Shown here piece by piece: positions 33,027 to 43,444 of a DNA stretch of 64,000 nt. Both the position numbers and the translations under genes were made by a program. This DNA is from Hyaloraphidium curvatum (lineage: Eukaryota > Monoblepharomycota > Hyaloraphidiomycetes > Hyaloraphidiales > Hyaloraphidiaceae), in the NCBI GenBank assembly GCA_025558095.1, contig JAIVFI010000016.1:496001-560000 (forward strand). The letters run 5' to 3'. The first letter of the stretch is position 1, and each line of letters starts with the position of its first letter. The notes under the pieces are model-generated. The model was not told the origin of the DNA and searched no databases. It saw only the letters and a list, made by a program, of their open reading frames with translations.

Positions 33027-34117
33027 CGCGGGCCGTGCGGAAGGGAGAGCGGAGGGGGAGGAGGGAGCCCCAGGGACGGCGGGCGGCGGCGCGACTCCGG
33101 CGGCGATGCGGCGCCGCCCCGGGCGGATCTCGCGGGCGCGTGCTCGGCCGCCCTCGGAGAGCCCTTGGCAGTGGCCGGGTGGCCGCAGGAAGCAGCGGCC
33201 GGCTCGAGCGCGTGCAAGGCCCCTCAGAAATGCGCTGCGGAGCCCGGCTCGTGGTCACCCCTGCAAACCCGCCGCCGAAATCCCACATCCCGCGTCCCTG
33301 ACCCTTTGACAGCCGGCCGCACCCAAGCTCAGATCGGCATCCGCATTTCGGGCATGCATCATGCCCACCCCGTGCACGGCAAAGCCCCCCCGGCACGGTG
33401 TGGATCGGGCCCAGACTTGGGACCCTGGCGCGCGGCCCGGCGGTCGACCTCGGAACGCGTCGGGCGTCCCCGATCCGCCGTCGGAGCGATGCCGAAATGC
33501 GGATCGGCGGGATGGATGGATGTCCGGAGCCCGAAGCCGAACCCAGCCGCGCCCGGGAGCTCCGGCAGAAATCCCACTTCGGATCCGCGAAAGCCACGCA
33601 CCGTGCGGCAAACAACCAACGCCTGCCCGCGGGCCGGTCCGCAAAAGCGCACATCAATCACATCCCCGCCTCCCCGCCTCATCCCGCCTTCCTCTTGGCT
33701 CGGCAGCACGCCCCCGATGTACCCGACGACAATGCACGCGCGCATCGCCCCTCCCTGTCCCCGCGCCGTCCCCTCATTCCCCTCTGCATGCTGGCAGCAA
33801 ACCATACTCTAGTCAGGTAGCGCGCCCCTTCATGGCGCTGCCACCGTTACAGATGTGGGAGATTCAAACGTCCGCGAGAGTTGGCGGGACGCGGGAAGAC
33901 GCGCCAGCCATAGTTTTTTTGGACGGACATCCGCTTCGAGACCGAGGCCGGCGAGGCGCGGGAGGAGGGCTCCAGTGGCACTTGACCGGCAGCACTAGTA
34001 CCCGGCATCGACGGTGGCAATAGACACGCAGCGTGGCTTCGCTACTTTTCGTTCGCGCATATGCCAATCCCGCGGTCCTCTGCTCTTTTCTCCAACGACG
34101 CAGACCCACCACCCCAT
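33027..34117. other. 1.1-kb intergenic region, no gene seen
   Basis: Between the kinase start and the 3' end of the FAD monooxygenase, both on minus. Open frames here are GC-driven, lack domain-like sequence and have no splice support. It presumably contains the kinase promoter. A short inverted repeat (33339-33351 and 33492-33504) is the only structure I could pick out. Confidence 0.5.
33339..33504. repeat. 13-bp inverted repeat, 140-nt loop
   Basis: ATCCGCATTTCGG at 33339-33351 is the exact reverse complement of CCGAAATGCGGAT at 33492-33504. Partial similarity continues a few bases outwards (GATCGGC on one side, CGGC on the other). It could be a regulatory palindrome pair or the remnant of a small inverted-repeat element; no coding content lies between. 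Confidence 0.4.
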
Positions 34118-36557
34118 CTAAACCCTCGCCGCGACGTACCAAAGCCACCACAACCTCAGCCTCGACACGATCTCCAGCCTCCAGATCAGCGTCCTCACCA
34201 GCGAGCTCTCGAACCACCACTTTGCCAGCGCCCTCCCCGCCCGCGTGGCCGCCAGCGCCGTCATCGGGCCCGCCACGAGCACGCGGTACAGCGGGCCGAG
34301 CAGCGGCAGGCCGGGCGCGGGCTTCTTGGGGGCGGCGCCGCGGACGACGTCCACCACGTACGCGGCCTCCTCGTCCGTCGCGGGGGCGACATTGGAGCGC
34401 CACGCGACGTGCCCGTCGGGCCGGACGAGCACCAGGTCCCGCTCGTACACCCCCCTCGCGTTGGCCAGCATCGCGTCGGAGGAGCACGCCGGCCCGACGT
34501 CGGCGAGCTTCATCGGCATCCCCACGGCCTCTGCGCGGGCGAGCAGCCGCGCGCAGTCCTTGGCCGCGTCGAAGCGGAGGAGCGTGAAGCCCATGGGGTC
34601 GAAAAGGTCCAGGATCGAGACCGTCTGCGGTTGCTGGTACGTCGTGATGGGGTCGGTGGGGAGCTCGGGGGGGAGGGAGAGCCAGACGTGCGGGGCGCGG
34701 GAGCCGGGCCAGGTCGTCGGGCTGCAAACACGCGACGGTCAGCGTCCGATGGCCACAAATGGGCGGGCAGGGACGCACATGTAGAACTGCACGCTCTGCT
34801 CGGGCTCGCGACCGCGCCGTCCGCGCCTGCCGCCCTCGGCGTGCTCGTCGTCGAACAGGACGATCGGCGAGCCGTTGTAGCGGTACCCGAACTCGAGCCC
34901 GCGGGCCTCGTTCTCGAGGTTGGTCAGGCCGTACAGGATCGCGGTCATCCGGCGACGGGCTTTGTTGCCGGCGGGGCTGTGCTCGTAGAGGGTCTTGCCG
35001 AGGGCCTGGAAGGCTTTCGGCGGGGCGGAGTCAGCAGTGCAGCATGCGAGTCCCAAGCACGGGCTTACCGTTGTTGATGACCACCCTCACCCCCGCGTGC
35101 TGCGCGCTCCCGTACATGTTGCGCTCCGCCACCGGCCTCCTCTCGGCCTCGATGCTCGGGAGCAGCCCCGGTCCGCCCCACCCCTTCACGACCGCGCCCA
35201 GCTTCCACGCCAGGTCCCAGGCGTCCCCGATCCCGCTGTTCATCCCGTACCCTCCGGTCGGGATGAACTGGTGCACCGCATCCCCGGCCATCCACACGCG
35301 CCCGCGGCCGTACACGGGCGAGACGACGAGGTGGCCCTTCCACCTGTTGGCCAGCACGATCTTGTGTTCGAACGGCTCGACGTCGCCGAGCGCCCAGCGC
35401 AGCGCCTCCGAATGGCCGAGGTCGTGCACGTGCTTGGGCACGCCGAATTCGGGCATGTGCATCGTGAACCGTTCGAAACCGTCCTGCGAGACGAGCGTGC
35501 CGCGGGGGGTCTGGATGTGCCACTGCTCCCCGAACGGGCAGACCAGGTCCATCCGCGGGGTGCTGAAGTTGATGGTGTAGGTCGGGAACGCGTCGTAGAG
35601 GCCCCAGCACTTTTCCTGCCCCAGGATCCTGCGCACCCGGGACGAACCGCCGTCGCACCCGGCGAGGTACAGGCACCTCACACTGCGCTCCTTGCCGTCC
35701 TTGTCCTGCAGCACCGCCGTGACCCCCTCCCCGTCCTCCTCGAAGCTCGTGAGGCCCCAGCCGAACAGGACGGTGACGGGGCGGCCGGCGGCCTGCGCGT
35801 CGTCGAGCTCCTTCTTGATCAGCGGCTCGAGGACCACCTGGGACATGCGCATGTTGGTTTCCAGGGGCTGCGCGCCGTCGTTGACCGCCAGGATCTTGCG
35901 GTTGTTGTCGAACGTGTTGCCGTAGTTGAAGTAGGCGAGCTGCGCGGGAAGAGCGCGTCAGACCGCGCCCAGGGCGATATCGCAGGAAGGGGGTGCCCAC
36001 GTCCCAGCACTGCGCCGCCCTGGTGTTCCAGTTCGTGGTCCACTGCACGTCGACGTTGCGCTCGCGGGGAACTGCGGCGTCGCGGATCTTCTCGGCGAGC
36101 CCGGCGGAGCGGAAGAGCTCCATCGAGCGGCCGTTGGTGATGTCCACTTCGGATCAGGGAAGAAGACCGGGAAATTGGAAGAGGGTAGGCCGGCGCCGTC
36201 GAGAGAAGGCAGCGAGCGTAGAGAGGGACGTCAGCGGCGGAAGAAGAGGGGGAAAGGAGGAGAAGGTAGGCAAGCATGGTGGAGATATGGCGCGGGCGGG
36301 GAGAGGGACGTCAGCGACGCGCCATGTTTCGGCCACTGGACGACGTACTCTTGGGGAACGACGTCGTGGTCTCATTCCTCTCGCAGAGTACAGTCTTGAC
36401 CCCGTTGCGCTGCAGCAGGTACGCCGTGAAGAGGCCGATGGGTCTGGCGGGAGAGGGCGGCGTCGGCGCGCTGTTCGGGGCCCGTGGGAGCGAATCCGGC
36501 CCACCCGCCGCCGACTACGAGCACTTCGGTCGAGAGCATGTCGGTTTTCTCCGCCAT
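34118..36557 (-). CDS. FAD-dependent aromatic monooxygenase (phenol hydroxylase-like)
   Basis: Multi-exon flavoprotein. Exon 1 starts MAEKTDMLSTEVLVVGGG; intron 36444-36504 then joins PIGLFTAYLLQRNGVKTVLCERN, restoring the GxGxxG FAD-binding fold. Later exons carry ITNGRSMELFRSAGL, LAGCDGGSSRVRR (DG motif) and the second FAD-binding motif RVWMAGDAVHQFIPTGGYG, followed by GMNSGIGDAWDLAWKL. The C-terminal thioredoxin-like domain reads GFTLLRFD, then YERDLVLVRPDGHVAWRS, as in phenol or chlorophenol hydroxylases. Such enzymes hydroxylate aromatic rings using NADPH and oxygen. An unusual tail of about 50 residues follows (LPLLGPLYRVLVAGPMTALA, then an Arg/Trp-rich end) and may bind membranes. The substrate is unknown. 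Confidence 0.83.
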
Positions 36558-36848
36558 TGCGTGCCGTCGGAGTGTGTAACGGTGGGAATGCGTGGCGGTG
36601 GAGTGAAGGACGTCGGGCGTCTCCCAGCATCCGCCTCGCCCCCACTGGCGGGCAAACTCGAGGCTTGGAGCCGTCTTCGCCTCCGTAACCCTCCGGCAGT
36701 ATCTCCGCAAAAGGATTCGCTACAGACTGGCGCTCAACGATCGTCTTTCGGACAGGAATCGTGTTCTCTACCATGCCAACACGCCCGTCCTCCCCCAACT
36801 CTCCAACGCACCGCGACCGAGACCCCAAAACGCCTCAGCTCCACCAGC

Positions 36849-38880
36849 TCACCACCCATCCCCCTCCTCCCCGTCCTCCCCGACCACGTAGCACTCCATC
36901 GCATCCCCCACCCCCTTACCCCCCGCGAGCTCCGCGCACCGCCTCCGCAGCCTGCCCGCGATCTCCCACGGCGCGCCGCGGTGCAGGACCATCAGCCGCA
37001 TGGCGTCGCAGGGGGGCAGCACGCGCTCCGGGATGCCGGTGAGGTCGAGCGCGGGAGGCGCGGAGGAGCCGATCTCGGTGTCGCCCGAGGCGTCCGAGAG
37101 CGGGGTGCAAGGGCGATCGGCGGGGTCGGAGGCGGAGTCCAGGCCGAGGACGGTGGCGTACATGCGCTGCAGCTGGTAGTGCGTCGCGTACCCCAGCTCC
37201 AGGTGCAGGTCGATCCGCCCCGGGCGGACGAGCGCGGGATCGAGCAGCTCCGGGTGGTTCGAGGTCATGATCACCACAAGGCCTTCGTTGGTCGAGTACC
37301 CGTCGAGGCAGTTGAGCAGCGCGGAGAGGGTGGGGCCGAAAAAGTCCGAGAGGCCGAGGCCCTTCTTGTTGCTCGGGCCGGACTTGCGCTTGCGGCGGAA
37401 GGCGGGCTCCTCGTCCTCCGAATCGGACGACGAGTCCGAGTCGCCGCCGTCCGCATCCGTCGGCGAGGCGGGGCGCGGAAGAGGCGGGGGCGTCGGAGAC
37501 GGGGAGCCGGCGGTACGCGCGTGCACGATGGTCGACTGGGCGTCGACGTCCTCGAGCACGATGATGGAGTTCTTGGGCACGTTGGAAAAGGCAGACTGCA
37601 GCATCGCGTCGTCCTTGATCTCCTTGAGGTTGAGGTAGTACAGGTCCCGCCCGTAGGTTGCCGAGATGGCCTGCACGAGCGAGGTCTTGCCCGTCCCCGG
37701 CGGGCCCGAGAAGAGGTACCCGCGCCGGTACGGCATGCCGATCTTGGCGTAGAACTCCCTGTCCCCGGCGAACCGCTCCAGGTCGCGCAGCAGCACGTCC
37801 TCCTGCGCGCGGTCCAGGGCCACGGAGCGCAGGCCGCGGGAAGAGTGCAGCGTGTGCGTGCGCATCCAGTAGCCGCCGTCCGAGCGGATCTCCCAGCGGC
37901 CGCGGCGCTTGGACATGTTGAGCCAGGCGCGGTGGCGACGGGAGATGCGGAGGAGCCAGGCCTGCATCCACTCGACGGTCGCGGGGGGACAGGGGTTGTC
38001 CGAGGCATCGGCAACGCGGGAGACGACAAGGGCGGGCTCGGTCGGGGTCAGGCTGGTGTTGAACTCGGACTTCTTCTTGTCGCCGGTGTCCTCGCCGGTC
38101 TCGGCGGTGTCGAACCAGACTGAGGAAAGGAAGGTTGTCAGCCGACGGTCATCGGCAAGGGAAGCTGCCGAGCCCACCTTCGAAGAGGAAACCGTCGCTC
38201 GAAAAGCGGATTCTGGAGCTGTCACGGGGCAGGACGTTGAACGAGTCGAGCGCGTCCACCTCCTGGGCCTTCGCATCCAGTTCCTTCCCCCCGAACTCGT
38301 CCGCCTCGCCAGGCAGGTCCCCGAGCACGGCCTGCATCCGCCGCAGCTCGTCCGCGGGCACCTCGTCGTTGGTCACGACCATCCGGAAGGCGCCCTCGGC
38401 CTGCGAGCGCGACGAGCGGGACACAAGCCAGGCGAGGGCCTGCCAGTGCGAGTTGGGCACCTTTTCGCTGTACTGGTCCAGCTGGAGGTAGTCGACGCGC
38501 ACGGTGACGAGGTCCGACGCCTCCTGCTGCGTGCCGAGCAGGGCCGAGGCCAGCTGGCCGGCGAGGGAGAGGAGCGCGACGGCGAGGGTGGCGAGCGCGG
38601 TAGTTATGAACATGTCCACGGCGAAGTTGCCGGTCTGGAAGGAGGTGCCATAGCGAACGGGCAGGTATGCCAAGAGCATCGCGTGGAGTTGGCCAGAAGT
38701 CAGGAGATGGCGCACGGGGGCCAGTGCGCCGTTGTCGTCGAGGGCGGCGTGCTTTAGCGCATCGAGGAGGGCGCGGAGCCGCGGCGAGCGGGGCAGCGCG
38801 CGGAGGACGCGGAGGGCGGCGGCGGCGGCGCTGGCTGCGCGGATGAGTGCGGGGCCGCGGAGGCCGTTGGCGGGCGCCAT
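36849..38880 (-). CDS. BCS1-like AAA ATPase
   Basis: Predicted 657-aa protein, single intron 38120-38177. It has a hydrophobic N-terminal segment (AVDMFITTALATLAVALLSL), then a BCS1_N-type domain (VTVRVDYLQLDQYSEK..., HWQALAWLVSRSS). Next comes the AAA core: RSVALDRAQEDVLLRDLERF, Walker A FSGPPGTGKTSL, Walker B NSIIVLEDVD, sensor VIMTSNHPELLDPALVRPGRID. Yeast BCS1 inserts the Rieske protein into mitochondrial complex III, but many fungal paralogues have other, unknown roles. An acidic Ser/Asp-rich insert of about 70 residues follows Walker B (DADGGDSDSSSDSEDEE) and breaks the core. That insert and the length, well over the ~450 aa of classical BCS1, suggest a paralogue. Confidence 0.85.
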
Positions 38881-39383
38881 GGGCGGAGGCGGGGGCGATG
38901 CGGCCGCGGGAGGTGATGACTGGTGCTGCGATGCGTGTCTCGCGTCCCTTTTGTAGGTCTCCTTTGCCCGGTGGAGATGTTCTTTGGACCTGAGTGAAGA
39001 AAGGGTTCGGGACTGCTGTCCCCGATTGCTGTTGTTGGCTGGGCGTCGAATGCAAACACCGTCGCCACGGAACAGCAGCGAGAGCCGACACCCGCGCTTC
39101 CGGACTCGGTGCCGATTTTAAGTCGCGCGTTGTCGCTGGCGCTTCGTGCGTGCTGGCGGATCTTCCCCTGCTCCGCCACGCGGCACGGCGGAGGCACAGC
39201 ATTCCAGGATCATCCCCCTGCTTGCCACGCAAACACCGATCCGCAAACCTGTGTTCGCCACGCCAGCAGACTAGGCACATAATGGGCCCTGTTCGGCGGG
39301 CAATCGTCGTTGTCTATGCGGCAGGACCCGGGGAAACACGTACACGACATGGCATGCACCGTAGCTCCGGCCAACGAACGGTC
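38881..39383. other. Intergenic region, no gene seen
   Basis: About 500 nt between the BCS1-like start and the 3' end of the membrane-family gene, both on minus. It should hold the BCS1-like promoter. No ATG-initiated frame with protein-like composition was found. Confidence 0.5.
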
Positions 39384-40710
39384 CTACCCCGCGCAAACCA
39401 CGTCCAGCGTGATCGTCAGCCCCGCGCTCCTCAGCACGCTCCACAGCGTCACGCATACCGTGACCACGGTCACCAGCATCCTCCTCGCCGCCCCCACCGT
39501 GACCACGAACCCGAGCACCCTGGCCTTCCACCTGTCCGCGTCCATGTACGACCCCAGCACCTGGTCGTGCAGCGCCATCCTCCCCGCAATCTCGACGACG
39601 CGCGGGTTCCAGGGATCGTGCTCCCGCGCCCGGGCCGCGAGCTCGCGGAGCGCCCGGCGCGCCTCGCTGTAGGCGTCCAAGACCGCCGCGATGTGCCCGT
39701 TCGAGGCGGCGATGTTGGAGACGTCGGAAAAGACGGCGACGCCGACGTACAGGAGCAGGGCGGGGATGAAGGCGGGGAGGCAGGCGCCCAGAGTGAGGAA
39801 GACGGCGGCGGAGAGGAGCAGCGAGGCGGCGTAGAAGCCGAGGAAGACGGAGATGTAGGCCATGAAGGAGAAGCGCTGCTGCCAGACTGCCGTGAGCTCC
39901 GAGTGCAGGATCTGGTAGGGTTACGGGGCGGGGGCGGCGCCGCGCGGCGGGAGCGGATGCGCGGGATCGGCCAGCTCGGCTTTGAAGCGGTCGAGGAGCG
40001 ACCTGAGGCACATCCACACGGCGCGGTGGTGCACCCGGCGGGAGAGCTCGAGCGTGCCCAAGCTGGCGCGGAACCGGGTGCCCAGGATGTTCACGAGTGA
40101 CACCCCCACCTCGACCGTGGCTGCGGTGCCGGGATCAGGCACGCGCAGGGGCGGAACCGCGACGAGACGACTCACCGTACATCGCGACGAGGGAGCAAAT
40201 GCCCCACCATGTCGACATCGCGACGTCGCGGAAGGTAAAGGCAATCGTCCAGGAATAGAGGAAGACCGCCGCGGTGACGGTCACGACCCTCGCCGAGGCG
40301 TCGACGTATGCGAACCCCGTCACGTTCCGCAACGTTGAGCCCGCACACGTGCCCCTGGAGCACGGGCAGAGCGCGTCGGCGGGGTCGTGGTCCAAGAGAC
40401 GCGTGGCCGGCGGGCACGTGTCGCCGCCCTGCGCCTCCCACCACACGACGGCCGTCGGATCGGCTTCCTTCAGCTCGTCTGCGAGCTGGCACCACCGCAC
40501 GACGCTGGCGAGGTTGTGGCTTGTGACATGTCCGGCTCTCCGTCCGCCTTGGGCGTCGGGGTGAAGCGCAGCTTCCAGCGGGCAAACAGCGGCGGCAGGA
40601 CGAGCATCACGATCCGAAACGCCCGGGAGGCTGTGCTGGGTCCCCGGCCGCCGCCCTTGGCCCGCCCCGGGTCCGGGGATTGCCCCGGGAGGCTTGGCCG
40701 GGGATTTCAT
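39384..40710 (-). CDS. Unrecognised membrane family, member A (in-frame stop)
   Basis: Paralogue of the gene at 51291-52671. The proposed start is ATG 40710 (MKSPAKPPG); this N-terminus is uncertain. Intron 40121-40175 splices MY|ATVEVGVSLVN. Shared features with member B: NxxxVVRW, a DxxCPC...GTC cluster (ALCPCSRGTCAG), membrane helices after it, LRSLLDRF-type helix and the C-terminal block LWSVLRSAGLTITLDVVCAG. An in-frame TAA at 39921-39923 separates PRGAAPAP from PYQILHSELTAVW. It sits in a 13-nt stretch that begins GT and ends AG. Either this is a damaged gene, or the splice is non-canonical, or there is a sequence error. The function is unknown. Confidence 0.55.
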
Positions 40711-40823
40711 GAGGGACCTGCATCGCGTATAAGAGCGGACGCGTCCCGGAGACTGGAGACATCGACAAGCACTCCCTCGAGCACCCGACAACTGCTGCAC
40801 CTGCCTCCCCCGACAACACCACA

Positions 40824-41797
40824 ATGACCGCCGCGTTCGACCGCAAGGACCTCGAGTTCGCCAGCCACGGCGTGACGTGCCGGGGCTACCTCTACCGCCC
40901 CACGGCGTCCTCCGGGCCCGTGCCATGCGTTGTCATGGCGCACGGCTTCGCCGCCACGCGCGAGTGCTGCATCCTCCCCTACGCCGAGGCCTTTGCTGGT
41001 GGGTTTAACGCAGCTGTTTCCTCTCCGATGTGCGGCTGACACCCTCCCCTGCAGCCGCAGGCTACGCCGCCTTTGTCTTCGACTACCGCAGCTGGGGCGC
41101 CAGCGGCGGCAAGCCCCGCAACGTGCTCGTGCCGTCGCGCCAGGTCGACGACTACCTCGCCGCCGTCGCATTCGTGCGCACGCTGCCCGGCATCCGCGCC
41201 GACGCCGTCGCCGTCTGGGGCACCTCCTTCGCCGGCGGCCTGGCGACCATGGCCGCGGCACGCGACGGCAAGGTCGCGGCGGTGATCGGCCAGTGCCCGC
41301 TGATGGATGGCTTCGGCGCCGTCACCGAGGCCATCAAGTACGCCGGCCTCTGGCACGTCATGAAGCTCAGCTGGCATGCGACCCTGGACATCTTCGCGGC
41401 CCTGTTCCGCATGGACCCTCACTTCATCCCCGCGGCGGGCCGGCCCGGCGAGGTCGCCGCCATGACCTCGGCCGACTCCTATTCGGGCTACAACGCCCTG
41501 ATCCCCGAGGGCGTCGACACCCGCGTCGCCGCGAGGGTGATCGCGCTGCTCCCCTTCCATCGCCCCGTCTCGGAAGCCCGCAAGGTGGCCTGCCCGGCAT
41601 TCCTCCAGATCTGCGACAGGGAGACGGTGGCCCCGATCCCCGCGGCGCTCGAGGCGGCCAGGAGGATGCCGAGGGCCGAGGTCAAGCACTACGACATGGG
41701 GCACTTCGACATCTACCAAGGGGAGGCTCGGGAGGCGTCGATCAAGGACCAGCTGGAGTTCCTGCGGCGGCATGTGCCTGTGGCTGCCAAGTTCTGA
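40824..41797 (+). CDS. Alpha/beta hydrolase (dienelactone-hydrolase/S15-like)
   Basis: Predicted 305-aa hydrolase, intron 40999-41054. It has an oxyanion-loop region CVVMAHGFAATREC, then FVFDYRSWGASGG. The nucleophile is in AVWGTSFAGG, the likely acid is Asp in FLQICDRETVAP, and the catalytic His is in HYDMGHFDIY. These give a complete Ser-Asp-His triad in the order of the DLH/YcjY-like esterases with a lid domain. It should hydrolyse ester or lactone bonds; the substrate is unknown. No signal peptide is visible, so it is probably cytosolic. The gene is divergent from membrane-family member A, with a 113-nt gap. Confidence 0.85.
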
Positions 41798-41948
41798 GCT
41801 CGAGGGCGGGAATCCGGGCGGCAGACGAGTTGTGAATACGCCTTCTTCGCAGTTGAACATACTTGAAGTGATATCAGAGATTCTTGAAGACCGTGCTGCT
41901 CCACCCATGGCCGTCGACCCCGTCCATCCTCTTCCTGCGCCCCGGGAA

Positions 41949-42684
41949 TCAGCTCTTTTCCAGCCCCTCCTTGTGCTTCGCCAGCGCTCCCTCCCCGAGC
42001 CCGCTGGGATCCCACGCGCGCAGCATCGGCAGCACCTCGGCCGGTTCCGAGGCAGAGAGCATCGCCGCACGGCGGAGGTCCTCCCGCACGAAGCCGGACG
42101 AGACCGCAGCGTCCAGGAGGGATACGAGGGGGGCGTAGTAGCCCTTTGTCGAGAGGAGGAGGACGGGTTTCGTGTGCAGCTTGAGCTGTGTGGCGACCGT
42201 CAGGAAGAGCCGCGCCTGCGCCTACAATTCGAGCAAACCTGCGTCCACGTCGTCATCTCGAACAGCTCCTCGAACGTCCCGATCCCCCCCGGCAGCGCCA
42301 CGAACGCGTCCGCGAGCTCGGCCATCTTCGTCTTGCGCTCGTGCATCGTGTCGACGTAGATGCACTCCGTCAGATCGGGGTGGTCTATCTCCTTGATCCG
42401 CATGAACTTGGGAAGCACGCCGACCACTTGGCCCCCGGCCTTCAGCGCGCTGATGTTGGTCAGACGCGTCGCGGCCCGGTCCGGCACAACACCCACGCGT
42501 CCGCGACCCTCCCCATTAATCCGACTTTCCCTCCTCCGTAGACGAGCCGCACGCCGTTTTCGGCCAGTAAACGCCCCAAATCGTCGGCTGCCTGGGCAAA
42601 CGCCGGGTCGTTGCCCAGGGAGGAACCACAAAACACGCAGACGGACGCGACGGAGTGGGCCGCCGGTGCCGTAAGGGCGGACAT
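41949..42684 (-). CDS. LOG-family nucleoside-5'-monophosphate phosphoribohydrolase
   Basis: Predicted 211-aa protein with introns 42450-42496 and about 42182-42234, giving an exact frame. It has the LOG fold: [46 protein letters not shown], the catalytic MHERKTKM, and the family motif [13 protein letters not shown] with [15 protein letters not shown] enzymes release free base from cytokinin-type or other nucleoside monophosphates; many were once mislabelled lysine decarboxylases. In fungi the physiological substrate is often unclear. The start [11 protein letters not shown] at 42684 lies 297 nt from the divergent metallothionein gene. Confidence 0.9.
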
Positions 42685-42981
42685 CGCGGCAAGGTAGGAT
42701 AGATGGATCGATGGAGGGTGTCGGTGGCGAGAATGAAGGCCAACTCAGAGCGCAGATTCTTGCCACTCTCAAAACCCCTCTTGCGACGAGGCCTTTTCGC
42801 CCCCCCGGCAGAACTCCCTCAGAGACTCTTTAGCGCGGGCGAAACGACCTCAGTGCCAGCGCAAACTCACTACAGACACATCTCCGACCCCGCTCCTCTC
42901 CTCAGGTGCGCCGCGAGCCCCGCCGCACCGCCGCGCACCGCTGACTGTCCCCGTCTCCCAGCCCGCCCCAAAACACCGAAA

Positions 42982-43269
42982 ATGCCCTGCGGTTGCGGTT
43001 CGGCCTGCAAGTGCGCTGCCGCCGGCAAGGAGTGCCGCTGCGGCGCCAAGGAGCCCGAGCCCGTGCTCGCGGCCAACCCGACGGCTGCTGCTGACGCCTG
43101 CACCTGCAAGGCCGGCAAGTCGTGCGGCTGCGACGCCGGCGGCAAGCCGTGCGGCTGCGCGACCAAGAAGGCGCCGGCCAAGTACGAGTGCAAGTGCAAG
43201 GGGGGCAAGGGCTGCGGCTGCACCGACGGCACCAAGGAGTGCGGGTGCGGCAAGAAGTCCACCCTCTGA
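42982..43269 (+). CDS. Metallothionein-like Cys-rich protein
   Basis: Intronless coding frame of 95 aa beginning MPCGCGSACKC. It contains 18 cysteines, all in nine Cys-X-Cys pairs. The linkers are Lys/Gly/Ala-rich, with a single 20-residue Cys-free spacer (EPEPVLAANPTAAA) after pair three. There are no His or aromatic residues except one Tyr. Such CxC-only composition is diagnostic of metallothionein-type chelators that bind Cu(I), Zn or Cd through thiolates. Pair spacing suggests two clusters, three pairs and six pairs (inference). The frame is open upstream but only from non-ATG codons. Metal-induced transcription is expected, but no metal-response element was confirmed. Confidence 0.88.
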   Translation: MPCGCGSACKCAAAGKECRCGAKEPEPVLAANPTAAADACTCKAGKSCGCDAGGKPCGCATKKAPAKYECKCKGGKGCGCTDGTKECGCGKKSTL

Positions 43270-43444
43270 ACTCGAACTCTGACCCCTGAGGTCGTGCGGA
43301 CATGGGATCGGGCCGGACCAGGGGGCCGTTGCCCATAAGAAGGGATCAAAGCAGTGTAGCCGTTTTGATTTTGGCCTGCAATGACATGGTGTAAACTGTA
43401 AACGGTCCCGCTGCTCCAGGCTCTCCTAGTCCGGGCGCCGCGCC

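Noticed and set aside
33361-34023. 220-aa plus-strand frame in the 33-34 kb gap
   Set aside because: Low-complexity Arg/Pro composition, no domain, no splice support; typical GC artefact.
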